This document shows positions 17,795 through 26,401 of a DNA stretch of 64,000 bases, piece by piece. The DNA is from Desulfatiglans anilini DSM 4660. GTDB taxonomy: Bacteria; Desulfobacterota; DSM-4660; Desulfatiglandales; Desulfatiglandaceae. The first letter of the stretch is position 1, and each line of letters opens with the position of its first letter. Where the stretch lies: the NCBI RefSeq assembly GCF_000422285.1, contig NZ_AULM01000010.1:54338-118337 (forward strand). Direction: 5' to 3'. The position numbers and the translations under genes were made by a program. Under the pieces are notes generated by a model, which saw only the letters and a program-made list of their open reading frames with translations, was not told the origin of the DNA and did not search any database.

Positions 17795-18169
17795 GTGAAT
17801 GACGACCAACCGTTGACAGCAGCTGCAACGACGATTGCATCCATCGAGAACAAAAGGAAGCCCGGCCAGGTGGTTGAGATCCGCTACGTGGCGGAGGAGG
17901 GGGCCTTTGTCACCGCAGGGATCGAGGCGCACTTCGCCGAAAAGGAGATCATGATCCCTTCGCGTTTGGTCCTGCAGGATTTTCAGCTGATGGGGACGAT
18001 CCTCTCCGCGCTTCTCGAGAAGCTTTCCGAGGCCCAGGACGCCGAGACGGTCTTTTCCTACGCCTCGCATTTCGAGGCGATGGGACGCTTCTATCTGCTG
18101 AAAGAAGGCGAGCGGTATGTGCATTTGTCGCTGGCCGAGGAAGGCAAACCGCAAGAGAATCCCAGTTGA
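17795..18169 (+). CDS. Hypothetical protein
   Basis: A 124-residue soluble protein starting most likely at GTG 17795 with GGGAG upstream. The sequence is beta strands (QVVEIRYVAEEGAFVTAGIEAHFA) followed by helices (ILSALLEKLSEAQDAETVFSYASHFEAMGRFYLL). No family is recognised. Its stop overlaps the beginning of the FAH-family frame, so the two are likely cotranscribed. Upstream codons to 17585 lack a ribosome binding site and cross the duplicated repeat. Confidence 0.55.
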   Translation: MNDDQPLTAAATTIASIENKRKPGQVVEIRYVAEEGAFVTAGIEAHFAEKEIMIPSRLVLQDFQLMGTILSALLEKLSEAQDAETVFSYASHFEAMGRFYLLKEGERYVHLSLAEEGKPQENPS

Positions 18170-18183
18170 GACGGGTTTTCGGC

Positions 18184-19002
18184 ATGAGGATCGCGCAGTA
18201 CCGCCAGGGGGATGAGATACGCATCGGTCTGATCGGTGAGGGGGGCCTTCAACCGGTTGATTTCCGCGGTGACCTGATCGATTACCTGAGACAGCGGGTG
18301 GAACTCCGCCCGGCGGGGGCACCGCTCCCGCTCGGCCAGGTCCTCTGGGCCCCGGCCGTATCCCGGCCCTCCAAGATTGTGGCCATCGGCCTGAACTACA
18401 GGGATCATGCCGATGAAAGCGGGGGGCGCCCGCCTGAGCGGCCGCTTCTTTTTGCCAAGTTTCCGAACAGCGTCGCGGCGCACGGCGAGGCGGTCACGTG
18501 GGACACGTCCTTGACCGAAAAGGTGGATTACGAGGCGGAATTGGCCGTGGTCATCGGGCGGCGGAGCAGAAACCTCGGCGTCGGTGATGCGCTCGCGGCT
18601 GTCTTTGGCTACACGTGCGCGAACGATGTCAGCGCCAGGGATTTGCAGTTCGGGGATCGGCAGTGGGTGCGCGGGAAGTCCCTCGACAGCTTCTGCCCGC
18701 TCGGCCCGTGGATCGTGACGGCCGACGCCTTCACCGAGCCGCTCGATGTGGAGATCACCTGCCGGGTGAACGGCCGGCTGATGCAGTCCAGCCGAACGAG
18801 CCGGATGATCTTCAAGGTCCCGGAGCTGGTCTCCTTCTTGTCGCGCAACTTCACGCTCCAGCCGGGCGATGTGATTCTGACCGGGACTCCGAGCGGGGTC
18901 GGCGCCTTTCGCGATCCGCCTGTCTACCTTCAGTCCGGCGATGAGGTCTCGGTGACCATCGAAGGCATAGGGACGCTCACCAACCCCTGCCGGACGGTGT
19001 GA
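18184..19002 (+). CDS. Fumarylacetoacetate hydrolase-family protein
   Basis: A 272-residue FAH-fold enzyme. The divalent-metal ligands lie in KVDYEAELAVVIG (two Glu) and NDVSARDLQ (Asp), and the GTPSGVGAFRDP loop closes the active site. The N-terminal 70 residues form the small domain and VAIGLNYRDHADE is the standard opening of the catalytic domain. Family members include acylpyruvases, oxaloacetate decarboxylases and 2-hydroxyhepta-2,4-diene-1,7-dioate isomerases; this length best fits an acylpyruvase or oxaloacetate tautomerase type. The start ATG at 18184 is preferred to a TTG at 18166 overlapping the previous stop. Confidence 0.88.
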   Translation: MRIAQYRQGDEIRIGLIGEGGLQPVDFRGDLIDYLRQRVELRPAGAPLPLGQVLWAPAVSRPSKIVAIGLNYRDHADESGGRPPERPLLFAKFPNSVAAHGEAVTWDTSLTEKVDYEAELAVVIGRRSRNLGVGDALAAVFGYTCANDVSARDLQFGDRQWVRGKSLDSFCPLGPWIVTADAFTEPLDVEITCRVNGRLMQSSRTSRMIFKVPELVSFLSRNFTLQPGDVILTGTPSGVGAFRDPPVYLQSGDEVSVTIEGIGTLTNPCRTV

Positions 19003-19127
19003 GGCGTTGAGCCGGATCCCGGGCCTCGAGGAGAACGGGATCTGCGAGCCGAATGAGACAGCACGGTCGAGGTGTGATGCAAGGAGGATGGAACCGGGGA
19101 GGCTGACGGGAGGGAGAAAAGAACGGT

Positions 19128-19775
19128 TTGAGCGAGGAAAGGATCTTTTTTGAAAGCGAAGGGCTGGACCTGGAGGGCCTGATCAGCCGGCGGCCCGGGC
19201 TGCGTGGCGCGGTGATCGCCCATCCGCATCCGCTTTACGGCGGGGATATGCACAACCCCGTCGTGGCTGCGCTTGTACAGGCCTACGGCCGGGCCGGGTT
19301 CACCACCTTGCGCTTCAATTTCAGGGGCGTCGGGTCGAGCCGCGGGACCCACGGCGGAGGGGTGGGCGAACAGGCCGATCTTCGGGCCGCCTGCGACCTC
19401 CTGGCGCGGGAGGGAAAGACGCAGGTGGATCTGGCGGGGTATTCGTTCGGGGCCTGGGTGATCGCCCATGCACTGGCGCGGCTGCCGCAGGCACGCGATG
19501 TGGTGATGGTGTCTCCCCCGGCCGCTTTCATGGATTTCAGCGGCCTGCAGACATTGGACCGGCTCAGCCTTGTGATCACGGGAAATGGAGATGACATCGC
19601 GCCCGCCGATCTTTTGGAGCGGCTGGTTCCGCAGTGGAACCCCGAGGCTGTTTTGAAGGTGATCCCCGGCACGGACCATTTCTATTGGGGGAAGGTACGG
19701 GAGCTCGAGGCGCTTTTAGGGGAGCATCTGGCGGGGGAAAGAGAGGCCGGGACGGCTGCAGGGGAGGAGCGGTGA
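19128..19775 (+). CDS. Alpha/beta hydrolase (dienelactone-hydrolase-like)
   Basis: A 215-residue serine hydrolase. The opening AVIAHPHPLYGGDMHN and FNFRGVGSSRG are typical of a compact bacterial alpha/beta-hydrolase group. The nucleophile Ser is in AGYSFGAWV, the acid probably in ITGNGDDIAP, and the His in GTDHFYWG. It starts with TTG at 19128 after GGGAGGGAG. The stop lies two bases before manA, indicating one transcript. Natural substrate unknown. Confidence 0.83.
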   Translation: MSEERIFFESEGLDLEGLISRRPGLRGAVIAHPHPLYGGDMHNPVVAALVQAYGRAGFTTLRFNFRGVGSSRGTHGGGVGEQADLRAACDLLAREGKTQVDLAGYSFGAWVIAHALARLPQARDVVMVSPPAAFMDFSGLQTLDRLSLVITGNGDDIAPADLLERLVPQWNPEAVLKVIPGTDHFYWGKVRELEALLGEHLAGEREAGTAAGEER

Positions 19776-19777
19776 GG

Positions 19778-21001
19778 ATGGAAAAGGAAACGGCCTTTTC
19801 CGGCCTCGGCCTGTTGGAGAACCGTGTGATGCACTATGCCTGGGGGTCCCGGACCGCCATTCCCCGGCTGTTGGGCGCAGATGAGGCCGCCGAACCGTGG
19901 GCCGAGCTTTGGATGGGGGCGCACAACAAGGCGCCTTCGTGTCTGGTTCGGAACGGTGAGCGGTTCCTGCTGGACCGGTGGATCGCGCAGCACCCCGAAG
20001 AGGTGCTGGGGCCGTCGGCGGCGAGCCGATACGGGTCGGAGCTGCCGTTCCTCTTCAAGATCCTCGCGGCGGATGAACCGCTGTCGATCCAGGTTCATCC
20101 GGACCGGCGGCAGGCCTGGGAAGGATTCGAGCGGGAGAACCGGGAGGGAGTCCCGCTCGACGGGCTCGAAAGAAATTTCAGGGACCCCAACCACAAACCC
20201 GAACTGCTGGTGGCCGTGACGTCTTTCGAGGCGCTGAAGGGGTTCCGGCCTGCGGTTGAGATAGGCGAACTCCTCGGGCGGGCTGGAGTGCCTGTAGAGC
20301 TGAGTGGATTGCAGGGGGCTGCGGACGGTGCAGATCCACAGGCCATCAGGGAGCTTTTTCGTGGGCTCTTCGAGCTGCCGGCCGGCGCACGCGAACAGTG
20401 CCTCGAAAAGACGATGGATTGCGCCCGTGCCCTGGATGGAGCCCACCCGGCGTTCGAGTGGGTGGCTCGTCTGGGGGAGCGATATCGGGCCGATATCGGC
20501 GTCCTCGCGCCGCTTTTCATGAACCTCGTTCGGCTCGATCCCGGGGAAGGCTTCTTCGTCGCGCCGGGGGAACTGCACGCCTACCTCGGGGGAGTGGGAA
20601 TCGAACTCATGGCGAACTCCGACAACGTTGTCAGGGCCGGATTGACCGGGAAGCGGGTCGATCTTGAAGGGCTGCTGGACATCGCGCGCTTCGATCCGCG
20701 GCCGGTCGAGGTCCTCCGAGCCAGGACCGACCACCCGTTCGAGTCCGTCTTCGATGTGCCGGCGGAGGAGTTCGGGCTGTCGCGGATTGCGCTGTCGGAA
20801 GGGGACTGCTATGCGGCGGAGGCAAAGCACAGCGTCGAGATCCTTCTGTGTATCGAAGGCGAGGCCTTGATCAGCGATGCCGTTACGGGCGAGGCGCTCA
20901 GTCTGCGGCAGGGTTCCTCCGCCGTGGTGGCGGCTGCGGTGCGCTCCTACACCGTTCAGGGTCGCGCCGTCCTGTACAGGGCGTATGTTCCGGAGGGCTG
21001 A
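19778..21001 (+). CDS. manA: Mannose-6-phosphate isomerase, class I
   Basis: A type I phosphomannose isomerase (407 residues), interconverting mannose-6-phosphate and fructose-6-phosphate. Zinc ligands are visible in SIQVHPDRRQA (Gln, His), NHKPELLVA (Glu) and APGELHAYLGG (His), and the substrate Arg region is NVVRAGLTGKRVD. The beta-barrel C-terminal domain follows. ATG 19778 is preceded by GGGGAGGAG inside the end of the hydrolase gene. It feeds GDP-mannose and polysaccharide synthesis or mannose catabolism. Confidence 0.93.
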   Translation: MEKETAFSGLGLLENRVMHYAWGSRTAIPRLLGADEAAEPWAELWMGAHNKAPSCLVRNGERFLLDRWIAQHPEEVLGPSAASRYGSELPFLFKILAADEPLSIQVHPDRRQAWEGFERENREGVPLDGLERNFRDPNHKPELLVAVTSFEALKGFRPAVEIGELLGRAGVPVELSGLQGAADGADPQAIRELFRGLFELPAGAREQCLEKTMDCARALDGAHPAFEWVARLGERYRADIGVLAPLFMNLVRLDPGEGFFVAPGELHAYLGGVGIELMANSDNVVRAGLTGKRVDLEGLLDIARFDPRPVEVLRARTDHPFESVFDVPAEEFGLSRIALSEGDCYAAEAKHSVEILLCIEGEALISDAVTGEALSLRQGSSAVVAAAVRSYTVQGRAVLYRAYVPEG

Positions 21002-21073
21002 AGGCCGCCTGTGAGGGGTTTTCCGTTGCTCCGTCCCGGCTTTTCGATGCCGGAGAGGGCGCGGGCAGCCGTC

Positions 21074-21850
21074 TTAGGACAGGACGTCCAGGTACCAGCG
21101 CGTAATGAGCGGCCCGAAAAAGAGATAGATGACCGCTCCGAGCGAAAGGAAGGGGCCGAAAGGGATGCGGGTCCTGAGGCCCTGCCCGCTTGTGACGATG
21201 AATACGAGCCCGGTCACGATCCCGCTCAGAGAGGCGATGAGGACGACCAGGGGCAGGGACCAGGCGCTCAGCCAGGCGCCGATCATCGCGAGCAGCTTGA
21301 TGTCTCCGCCACCCATCCCGGTGCGTCCGGTGAGCCGTTCATAGGCGAAGGCGATCAGAAGAAGGATCCCCCCGCCGGCGATGGCTCCGATGAGGGAGGA
21401 GACGAAGCTGACGTGGCCGAGCAACAGGGCGGCGGCGAGGCCGCAGAGGATCCCCGGCAAAGACAGGATGTCAGGGATGATGCGGTGGTGTAGATCGATC
21501 ACGCTGATGACCTCCAGCGCCGCGCAGAAGAGAAAAAAGAGAAGATATTGCAATGTCGGCCCGAATTTGATAAAGAGGGCAAGGCTCAAACCGGCGGTCA
21601 GGGCCTCGACGATCGGGTACTGCGGACTGATGGGGCGTCGGCAGGTGCGGCATTTGCCTCTCAGCATCAGGTAGCTCAGGATGGGGATGTTGTCGCCGAT
21701 GCGAATTGGTGCGCCGCAATGAGGGCAGGAGGACCGCGGCGCGACAATGGAGTTTCCGAGCGGAACACGATGAATGAGGACGTTCAGAAAACTCCCGATG
21801 GCCAGGCCGAAGAGAACTGCGAAAACCAGGGCGATAGCGTATCCATCCAT
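21074..21850 (-). CDS. pilD: Prepilin peptidase / N-methyltransferase
   Basis: A 258-residue inner-membrane aspartyl prepilin peptidase that trims type IV pilin and pseudopilin leaders and methylates the new N-terminus. The methylase-type domain has two CxxC pairs (CPHCGAPI, CRTCRRPI); the two catalytic Asp lie in SVIDLHHRIIPD and GGGDIKLLAMIG. Seven or eight membrane helices are visible. No pilin gene is adjacent, so it presumably serves a pilus or type II secretion system elsewhere. Confidence 0.94.
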   Translation of the reverse strand: MDGYAIALVFAVLFGLAIGSFLNVLIHRVPLGNSIVAPRSSCPHCGAPIRIGDNIPILSYLMLRGKCRTCRRPISPQYPIVEALTAGLSLALFIKFGPTLQYLLFFLFCAALEVISVIDLHHRIIPDILSLPGILCGLAAALLLGHVSFVSSLIGAIAGGGILLLIAFAYERLTGRTGMGGGDIKLLAMIGAWLSAWSLPLVVLIASLSGIVTGLVFIVTSGQGLRTRIPFGPFLSLGAVIYLFFGPLITRWYLDVLS

Positions 21851-22075
21851 CGAGACGGCTCCATAAAGAGGATGTGCCCTTGAAAAGGGCGTCTTCGAGA
21901 ATCTCGCAGCGGCTGCAGGAGCAGGCGCTGTACAAGTTGCTCATGATAACTCTTCGGCCTGGGCGACGGCAACCCTTGAAACCGCGGCCGATCAATGGTT
22001 CGAGCGGCAACCCTTTGGCGCTGGCCGCGGAGGGGGGCGCGGCAAAATCCGAGAAGACAGACGGAGGGTTTTTCC

Positions 22076-22699
22076 ATGACGGGAGTAGCGGGCTCCGGCA
22101 AAAAGGCGCAGATTTTCGCCATCAACCCTGAAAACCCGCAACAGAGGCTGATTCACCGTGTGGCCGAGATCCTGGAGGGGGGCGGCGTGATCGCCTACCC
22201 CACGGACACCTTCTACGGCATAGGCTGCGATCTCTACAACAAAAAAGGCATTCAGCTGATTTACCGCCTCAAGAACAGGCCCCTCAAAAAGCCTTTTTCC
22301 TTCGTCTGCGATGGATTGACGGAGATCAGCCGGTATGCGGTCGTTTCCAATTATGCCTACAAGACGATGAAACGTCTTCTGCCCGGCCCCTACACCTTCA
22401 TCCTCGAGGGGACCCGCCTCGTCCCGAAGATCATGCTGACAAAACGCAAGACGGTCGGAATCCGGGTGCCTGACAACCATATCTGTCAGGCGCTCGTCCA
22501 TGCCTTGGGAAAGCCCATTATCAGCACGAGCGCGGGGTTCGACGATCCGCTTTCCATCCAGGAGGCCTTCGGCCACCAGCTGGATGCTATCATCGACGGA
22601 GGGTTGGTTTCGCAGAGCCCGTCGAGCGTCGTCTCGCTGATCGATGACATTCCGGAGGTCATCCGGGTGGGGAAGGGGGATGTCAGTCTGTTCGAGTGA
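22076..22699 (+). CDS. YciO/YrdC/Sua5-family protein
   Basis: A 207-residue single-domain YrdC-like protein. Signatures are GGGVIAYPTDTFYGIGCDLYNKKGI, KNRPLKKPFSFVC and LPGPYTFIL, followed by TVGIRVPD and the PIISTSAGF strand. YrdC/TsaC makes threonylcarbamoyl-AMP for t6A tRNA modification; the KNRPLKKPF loop and spacing look closer to YciO, a paralogue with weaker activity. GGAGG precedes ATG 22076. The 3' end overlaps the convergent sppA gene by 17 bases. Confidence 0.88.
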   Translation: MTGVAGSGKKAQIFAINPENPQQRLIHRVAEILEGGGVIAYPTDTFYGIGCDLYNKKGIQLIYRLKNRPLKKPFSFVCDGLTEISRYAVVSNYAYKTMKRLLPGPYTFILEGTRLVPKIMLTKRKTVGIRVPDNHICQALVHALGKPIISTSAGFDDPLSIQEAFGHQLDAIIDGGLVSQSPSSVVSLIDDIPEVIRVGKGDVSLFE

Positions 22700-23600
22700 G
22701 GCCTGCTTCAGGGAGCCCTTGCCACCTGTAGTGGATCCGTGATGATGAGCCTTCCAGCGAGCGGATGACGGCCTGGACGGCCGATTCGGTCAGAAGTTTG
22801 AGAAAATCGATCTCGCGCCGCTTCGGGAGGACGAGCTCAGCCTCTCCTGAGATGCCGGCAAGTTCTTTGGAGAGGATCACGGCGTCCTGAAAATTGCCGA
22901 GCGCATCCACCAGCCCCAGTTCCTTCGCCTTTGCCCCCGAGAAAACGCGTCCGTCCGCGATGTTGACCACCTTCTCGATTTCGATCCCTCTTCCGGCGGC
23001 GACATCCGTCACGAACTGCTCCTGAATATCTCCGATCAGGTGCCCGATCATCTCGCGGTCACGGTCCGTCAGATCCCGGTGCGGTGAGCCGATGTCCTTG
23101 AACTCCCCGGTCTTGAGCACCTCGAGTTCGACGCCGATCTTCTCCAGCAGGCTTTTGAAGCGGAAGAACTCCATGATCACGCCGATGCTCCCGGTGATCG
23201 TGCCCGGGTTTGCTACAATGCGCGTGGCGCCGGCCGACGCGTAGTAGCCGCCGGAGGCGGCGACGCTTCCGAAGGAGGCCACGACGGGCTTGCTTTGGCT
23301 GATCCTTTTGACCTCGCGGTAGATCTCCTGGCTGGGTCCGACGGCCCCCCCCGGGGAGTCTACCCTCAGGATAATGGCTTTGATGGATTTGTCGCGGTTG
23401 AACCCGTCAAGTTGGGCGAGCACCTCGCGACTGTCCATGATCGGGCCGCTCAGGGTGACGACGCCGATCTTTTGACCGAACGCGATCCCAGGGGCAGGCC
23501 CTGCGAGGTGCATGACCAGCACGAGCAGCCCTCCGAAAAAGACGGCCGCGGAGAACAGGACCAGGAAAACAGCCAATAGGGAGCGTTTTTTCGAGGACAT
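22683..23600 (-). CDS. sppA: Signal peptide peptidase SppA
   Basis: A 305-residue short-form SppA that degrades cleaved signal peptides in the membrane. One N-terminal membrane anchor (LLAVFLVLFSAAVFFGGLLVLVM) precedes a ClpP-fold protease domain with the RVDSPGGAVGPSQEI loop, the nucleophile Ser in GSVAASGGYYASAGA, the VANPGTITGSIGVI strand and the general-base Lys in LKTGEFKDIGSP. It follows rpsA on the same strand by 120 bases, a frequent arrangement in this group. Confidence 0.94.
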   Translation of the reverse strand: MSSKKRSLLAVFLVLFSAAVFFGGLLVLVMHLAGPAPGIAFGQKIGVVTLSGPIMDSREVLAQLDGFNRDKSIKAIILRVDSPGGAVGPSQEIYREVKRISQSKPVVASFGSVAASGGYYASAGATRIVANPGTITGSIGVIMEFFRFKSLLEKIGVELEVLKTGEFKDIGSPHRDLTDRDREMIGHLIGDIQEQFVTDVAAGRGIEIEKVVNIADGRVFSGAKAKELGLVDALGNFQDAVILSKELAGISGEAELVLPKRREIDFLKLLTESAVQAVIRSLEGSSSRIHYRWQGLPEAGLTRTD

Positions 23601-23720
23601 GGGGGCCTATGGTCGAAAAGCGCCGTCTGCAGCCGGCTGGTGCTCCAACGGTGATGAACGGCTGCCGACGGCGCGGATCTTTCTTGGATGCAGGGGATGC
23701 GCAATCGATGTGGCTTCGAG

Positions 23721-25619
23721 TTACTCTTCCTTGGGAGCGTCGGTGTCGGACTCTTCCTCGCCGAAATCGCCGTCTCCCGGCTCTTCGTCGTCATCGGCCG
23801 CAGCGGCGCTCTGACGCTGAAGGTTCATCATCTCTTCCTTGAGCAGTTCACCCAGGTTGGACGTCGCTTCTGTACGGTTGTTCAGATAGCTCGTGTAGTT
23901 CTCCTTCTCTGAACCTTCCTCGAGTTTGCGAATCGAGAGGCCGATCTTCTTCTGCTCGGGGGAGACATTCAGCACCTTCGCCTGGATCACGTCATCCACC
24001 TGAAAGCGCGAGAGAGGATTGCCCCGCTTGTCCTTGGCGATCTCGGAGACGTGGACCAACCCCTCGATCCCCTCCTCCAGTTCGACGAACAAACCGAAGT
24101 CGGTGACGTTCGTGACCGTCCCCGTTACACGGGTGCCGGGTTTGTAGCGGATGGGGATCTCGTCCCACGGGTCGCGGGCCAGCTGCTTGATCCCGAGCGA
24201 GAAACGTTCGTTTTCTTTGTCGATGTTCAGGACGACGGCCTGCACCTCCTGGCCCTTCTTGTAGATCTCGGAGGGGTGCTTGATCCGTTTGGTCCATGAG
24301 ATGTCCGAGATGTGGACGAGACCGTCGATGCCCTCGTCGATGCCGATGAAGATCCCGAAATCGGTGATGTTCTTGATACGTCCTTCGATCGTGGTCCCCA
24401 CCGGATATTTTTCTTCGATGACATCCCACGGGTTGGGTTCCACCTGTTTCAAGCCGAGGGATATCCGCTTCTTTTCGATGTCGAGGTTGAGGACCAATGC
24501 CTCCACCTCGTCGCCGATGTTCAGAATCTGGGAAGGATGCCTTATCTTGCGGGTCCAGGACATCTCGGAGACGTGGATAAGGCCCTCGACGCCCTGCTCG
24601 ACCTCTACGAAGGCGCCGTAGTCCGTCAGGCTGACCACCTTGCCCTTGATCTTGGTGCCGGGCGGATAGAGCACGGCGGCGTTGGTCCAAGGATCCGGGG
24701 TAAGCTGCTTGATCCCGAGGGAGACACGCTCCTTGTCAGGATCGAAGCTGAGAACCTTGACACGGATCGTGTCGCCTACCTGGTGCATTTCAGAGGGGTG
24801 CCCGACGCGCCCCCAGGACATGTCGGTGATGTGGACGAGTCCGTCGATCCCGCCGAGGTCGATGAACAAACCGTAATCCGTAATGTTTTTGACCGCGCCT
24901 TCGAGGATGGCGCCTTCTTCGAGGAGGGCCAGGGTCTTTTCGCGCTGAGAGGCGCGCTCGGCTTCGAGGATCGCCCGTCGCGACAGGACGATATTCCCCC
25001 GGCGCTTGTTGTACTTGACGATCTTGAACTCGTGCTCGGTGCCGACCAGGGAATCCATGTCGCGCACCGGCCGGAGATCCACCTGCGATCCAGGCAGAAA
25101 GGCCTGGAGACCGATGTCGACGGAGAGTCCGCCTTTGACACGCGAAAGGATCTTCCCCTGGATGGTTCCATTGCTCTCGTAAATGTCCTTGATCTCGTCC
25201 CAGATCTTGATCTTGGCGGCCTTCTCCTTGGAAAGGATGATGGTGCCGTCCTCGTTTTCACGCCTTTCCAGGAGGACATCCACCTTGTCGCCGACTTTGG
25301 CGGTCATGTTGCCGTCCGGGTCGATGAATTCCTGGATCCGGATCTGCCCTTCGGACTTGTAACCGATATCGACCAGAACAAATTCTTTGTCGATCTGGAC
25401 GATTTCCCCTTTGACCACTTCGCCTTCCTGGATGCTCTTGAGGCTCTCCTCGTAGAGTTCCATGAAGTTTTCGGTGTCCTGCAGGTCGTCCATGGATCCG
25501 ATGTCGTCATCCGAGGCCGAGGCCTGCATCATGCCTTCTTCCCGGTCGTTGGGGAATGCTTCCATGTTTTCGGTTTCGTACGTGTCGTTATTGGTTAAGC
25601 CGGTTGTTGATTTTTCCAT
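23721..25619 (-). CDS. rpsA: 30S ribosomal protein S1
   Basis: A 632-residue S1 with six OB-fold S1 domains, which bind mRNA at the small subunit. Domains start at about residues 67, 152, 235, 320, 407 and 494; domains 3 to 6 carry the repeated ITDYGLFIDLGG...GLVHITDMSW type block. An acidic unstructured N-terminal leader of 45 residues and an acidic DDDEEPGDGDFGEEESD tail flank them. ATG 25619 has a G-rich ribosome binding site. The gene sits downstream of hisC and cmk and has its own promoter candidate at 25675-25703. Confidence 0.97.
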   Translation of the reverse strand: MEKSTTGLTNNDTYETENMEAFPNDREEGMMQASASDDDIGSMDDLQDTENFMELYEESLKSIQEGEVVKGEIVQIDKEFVLVDIGYKSEGQIRIQEFIDPDGNMTAKVGDKVDVLLERRENEDGTIILSKEKAAKIKIWDEIKDIYESNGTIQGKILSRVKGGLSVDIGLQAFLPGSQVDLRPVRDMDSLVGTEHEFKIVKYNKRRGNIVLSRRAILEAERASQREKTLALLEEGAILEGAVKNITDYGLFIDLGGIDGLVHITDMSWGRVGHPSEMHQVGDTIRVKVLSFDPDKERVSLGIKQLTPDPWTNAAVLYPPGTKIKGKVVSLTDYGAFVEVEQGVEGLIHVSEMSWTRKIRHPSQILNIGDEVEALVLNLDIEKKRISLGLKQVEPNPWDVIEEKYPVGTTIEGRIKNITDFGIFIGIDEGIDGLVHISDISWTKRIKHPSEIYKKGQEVQAVVLNIDKENERFSLGIKQLARDPWDEIPIRYKPGTRVTGTVTNVTDFGLFVELEEGIEGLVHVSEIAKDKRGNPLSRFQVDDVIQAKVLNVSPEQKKIGLSIRKLEEGSEKENYTSYLNNRTEATSNLGELLKEEMMNLQRQSAAAADDDEEPGDGDFGEEESDTDAPKEE

Positions 25620-25674
25620 TAAAGTTGGTACCCCCCTGCATCATTTTGGCCCTGCGTGCTGGCTTAAATGTTTA

Positions 25675-25703
25675 TTACTAACAAATCCGGGAAATAATAT
25701 CAA
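25675..25703 (-). promoter_or_regulatory. Putative sigma-70 promoter for rpsA
   Basis: Read on the minus strand, TTGATA and TAGTAA are 17 bases apart in the AT-rich cmk-rpsA gap, leaving a leader of about 55 bases before the S1 start. Confidence 0.5.
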
Positions 25704-25731
25704 CCGTCTATTTCATCAAGCCCGCCGTTAT

Positions 25732-26397
25732 TCAATAATTTTTGATGATTTTCAGCAGAGCTTCGAGCACCGCATCGACCTCCATGCCGTCTGTGTCGAT
25801 CAGCGTCGCGTCCTGGGCGGGACGCAGCGGAGCGACCGGACGGTTTTCATCCTGACGGTCCCGCCGTTTGAGCTCGATGAGCACGGTCTCGAACACGGCG
25901 TCCTCCCCCCGGTCCAACCGTTCCTGCCAGCGCCTGCGTGCACGGGTTTCAGGGGAGGCCGTCAGGAAAAACTTGTGCTGCGCCCGGGGAAAGACAACCG
26001 TCCCCATGTCCCGGCCTTCGGCAACGAGGTCGGCCGAGGCCGCGATTCCGCGCTGAAGAGAGACCATGGCCCATCTGACCTCCGGTATGGCGGACAGATT
26101 CGAGGACAGGATATCCATCTGGGGTGTGCGGATGGCTGTCGAGACGTCTTCTTCGCCGAGGAAGAGACGGGGAGGGTCGGTCTCGTTCAAAAAGTGCACA
26201 TCGAGGCTCCGGCAGAATGCTCCGAGCCGCTCTTCACCGGGAAGTCGGCTGCCGAAGCGGCGCTGTGCGGCGAGGGCGGCGGCCCGGTACATGGCGCCCG
26301 TATCCAGGTAAAGGAAGCCGAGTTCACGGGCCAGGCTGCGGCTGACGGTGCTCTTGCCCGAGCCGGCTGGACCGTCTATGGCGACGATGTTTCCCAG
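25732..26397 (-). CDS. cmk: Cytidylate kinase, apparently with a CTG start
   Basis: A CMP/dCMP kinase of about 221 residues. The frame contains the full P-loop AIDGPAGSGKSTVSRSLARELGF followed by YLDTGAMYRAAAL, later FFLTASPETRARRRWQERL and VAPLRPAQDA...IDTDGM. In this frame no ATG, GTG or TTG exists between the preceding in-frame stop and the P-loop; the best start is CTG at 26397, seven bases after AGGCGG and five bases past the hisC stop. A first methionine at 26292 would delete the P-loop. Length and first residues fit a normal CMK only with this start, or if the sequence has a small error there. Confidence 0.85.
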   Translation of the reverse strand: MGNIVAIDGPAGSGKSTVSRSLARELGFLYLDTGAMYRAAALAAQRRFGSRLPGEERLGAFCRSLDVHFLNETDPPRLFLGEEDVSTAIRTPQMDILSSNLSAIPEVRWAMVSLQRGIAASADLVAEGRDMGTVVFPRAQHKFFLTASPETRARRRWQERLDRGEDAVFETVLIELKRRDRQDENRPVAPLRPAQDATLIDTDGMEVDAVLEALLKIIKNY

Positions 26398-26401
26398 TGC
26401 A

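Noticed and set aside
24312..25598. 428-codon frame antisense to rpsA
   Set aside because: Mirrors the repeated S1 domains, with no ribosome binding site and no family features; shadow of rpsA.
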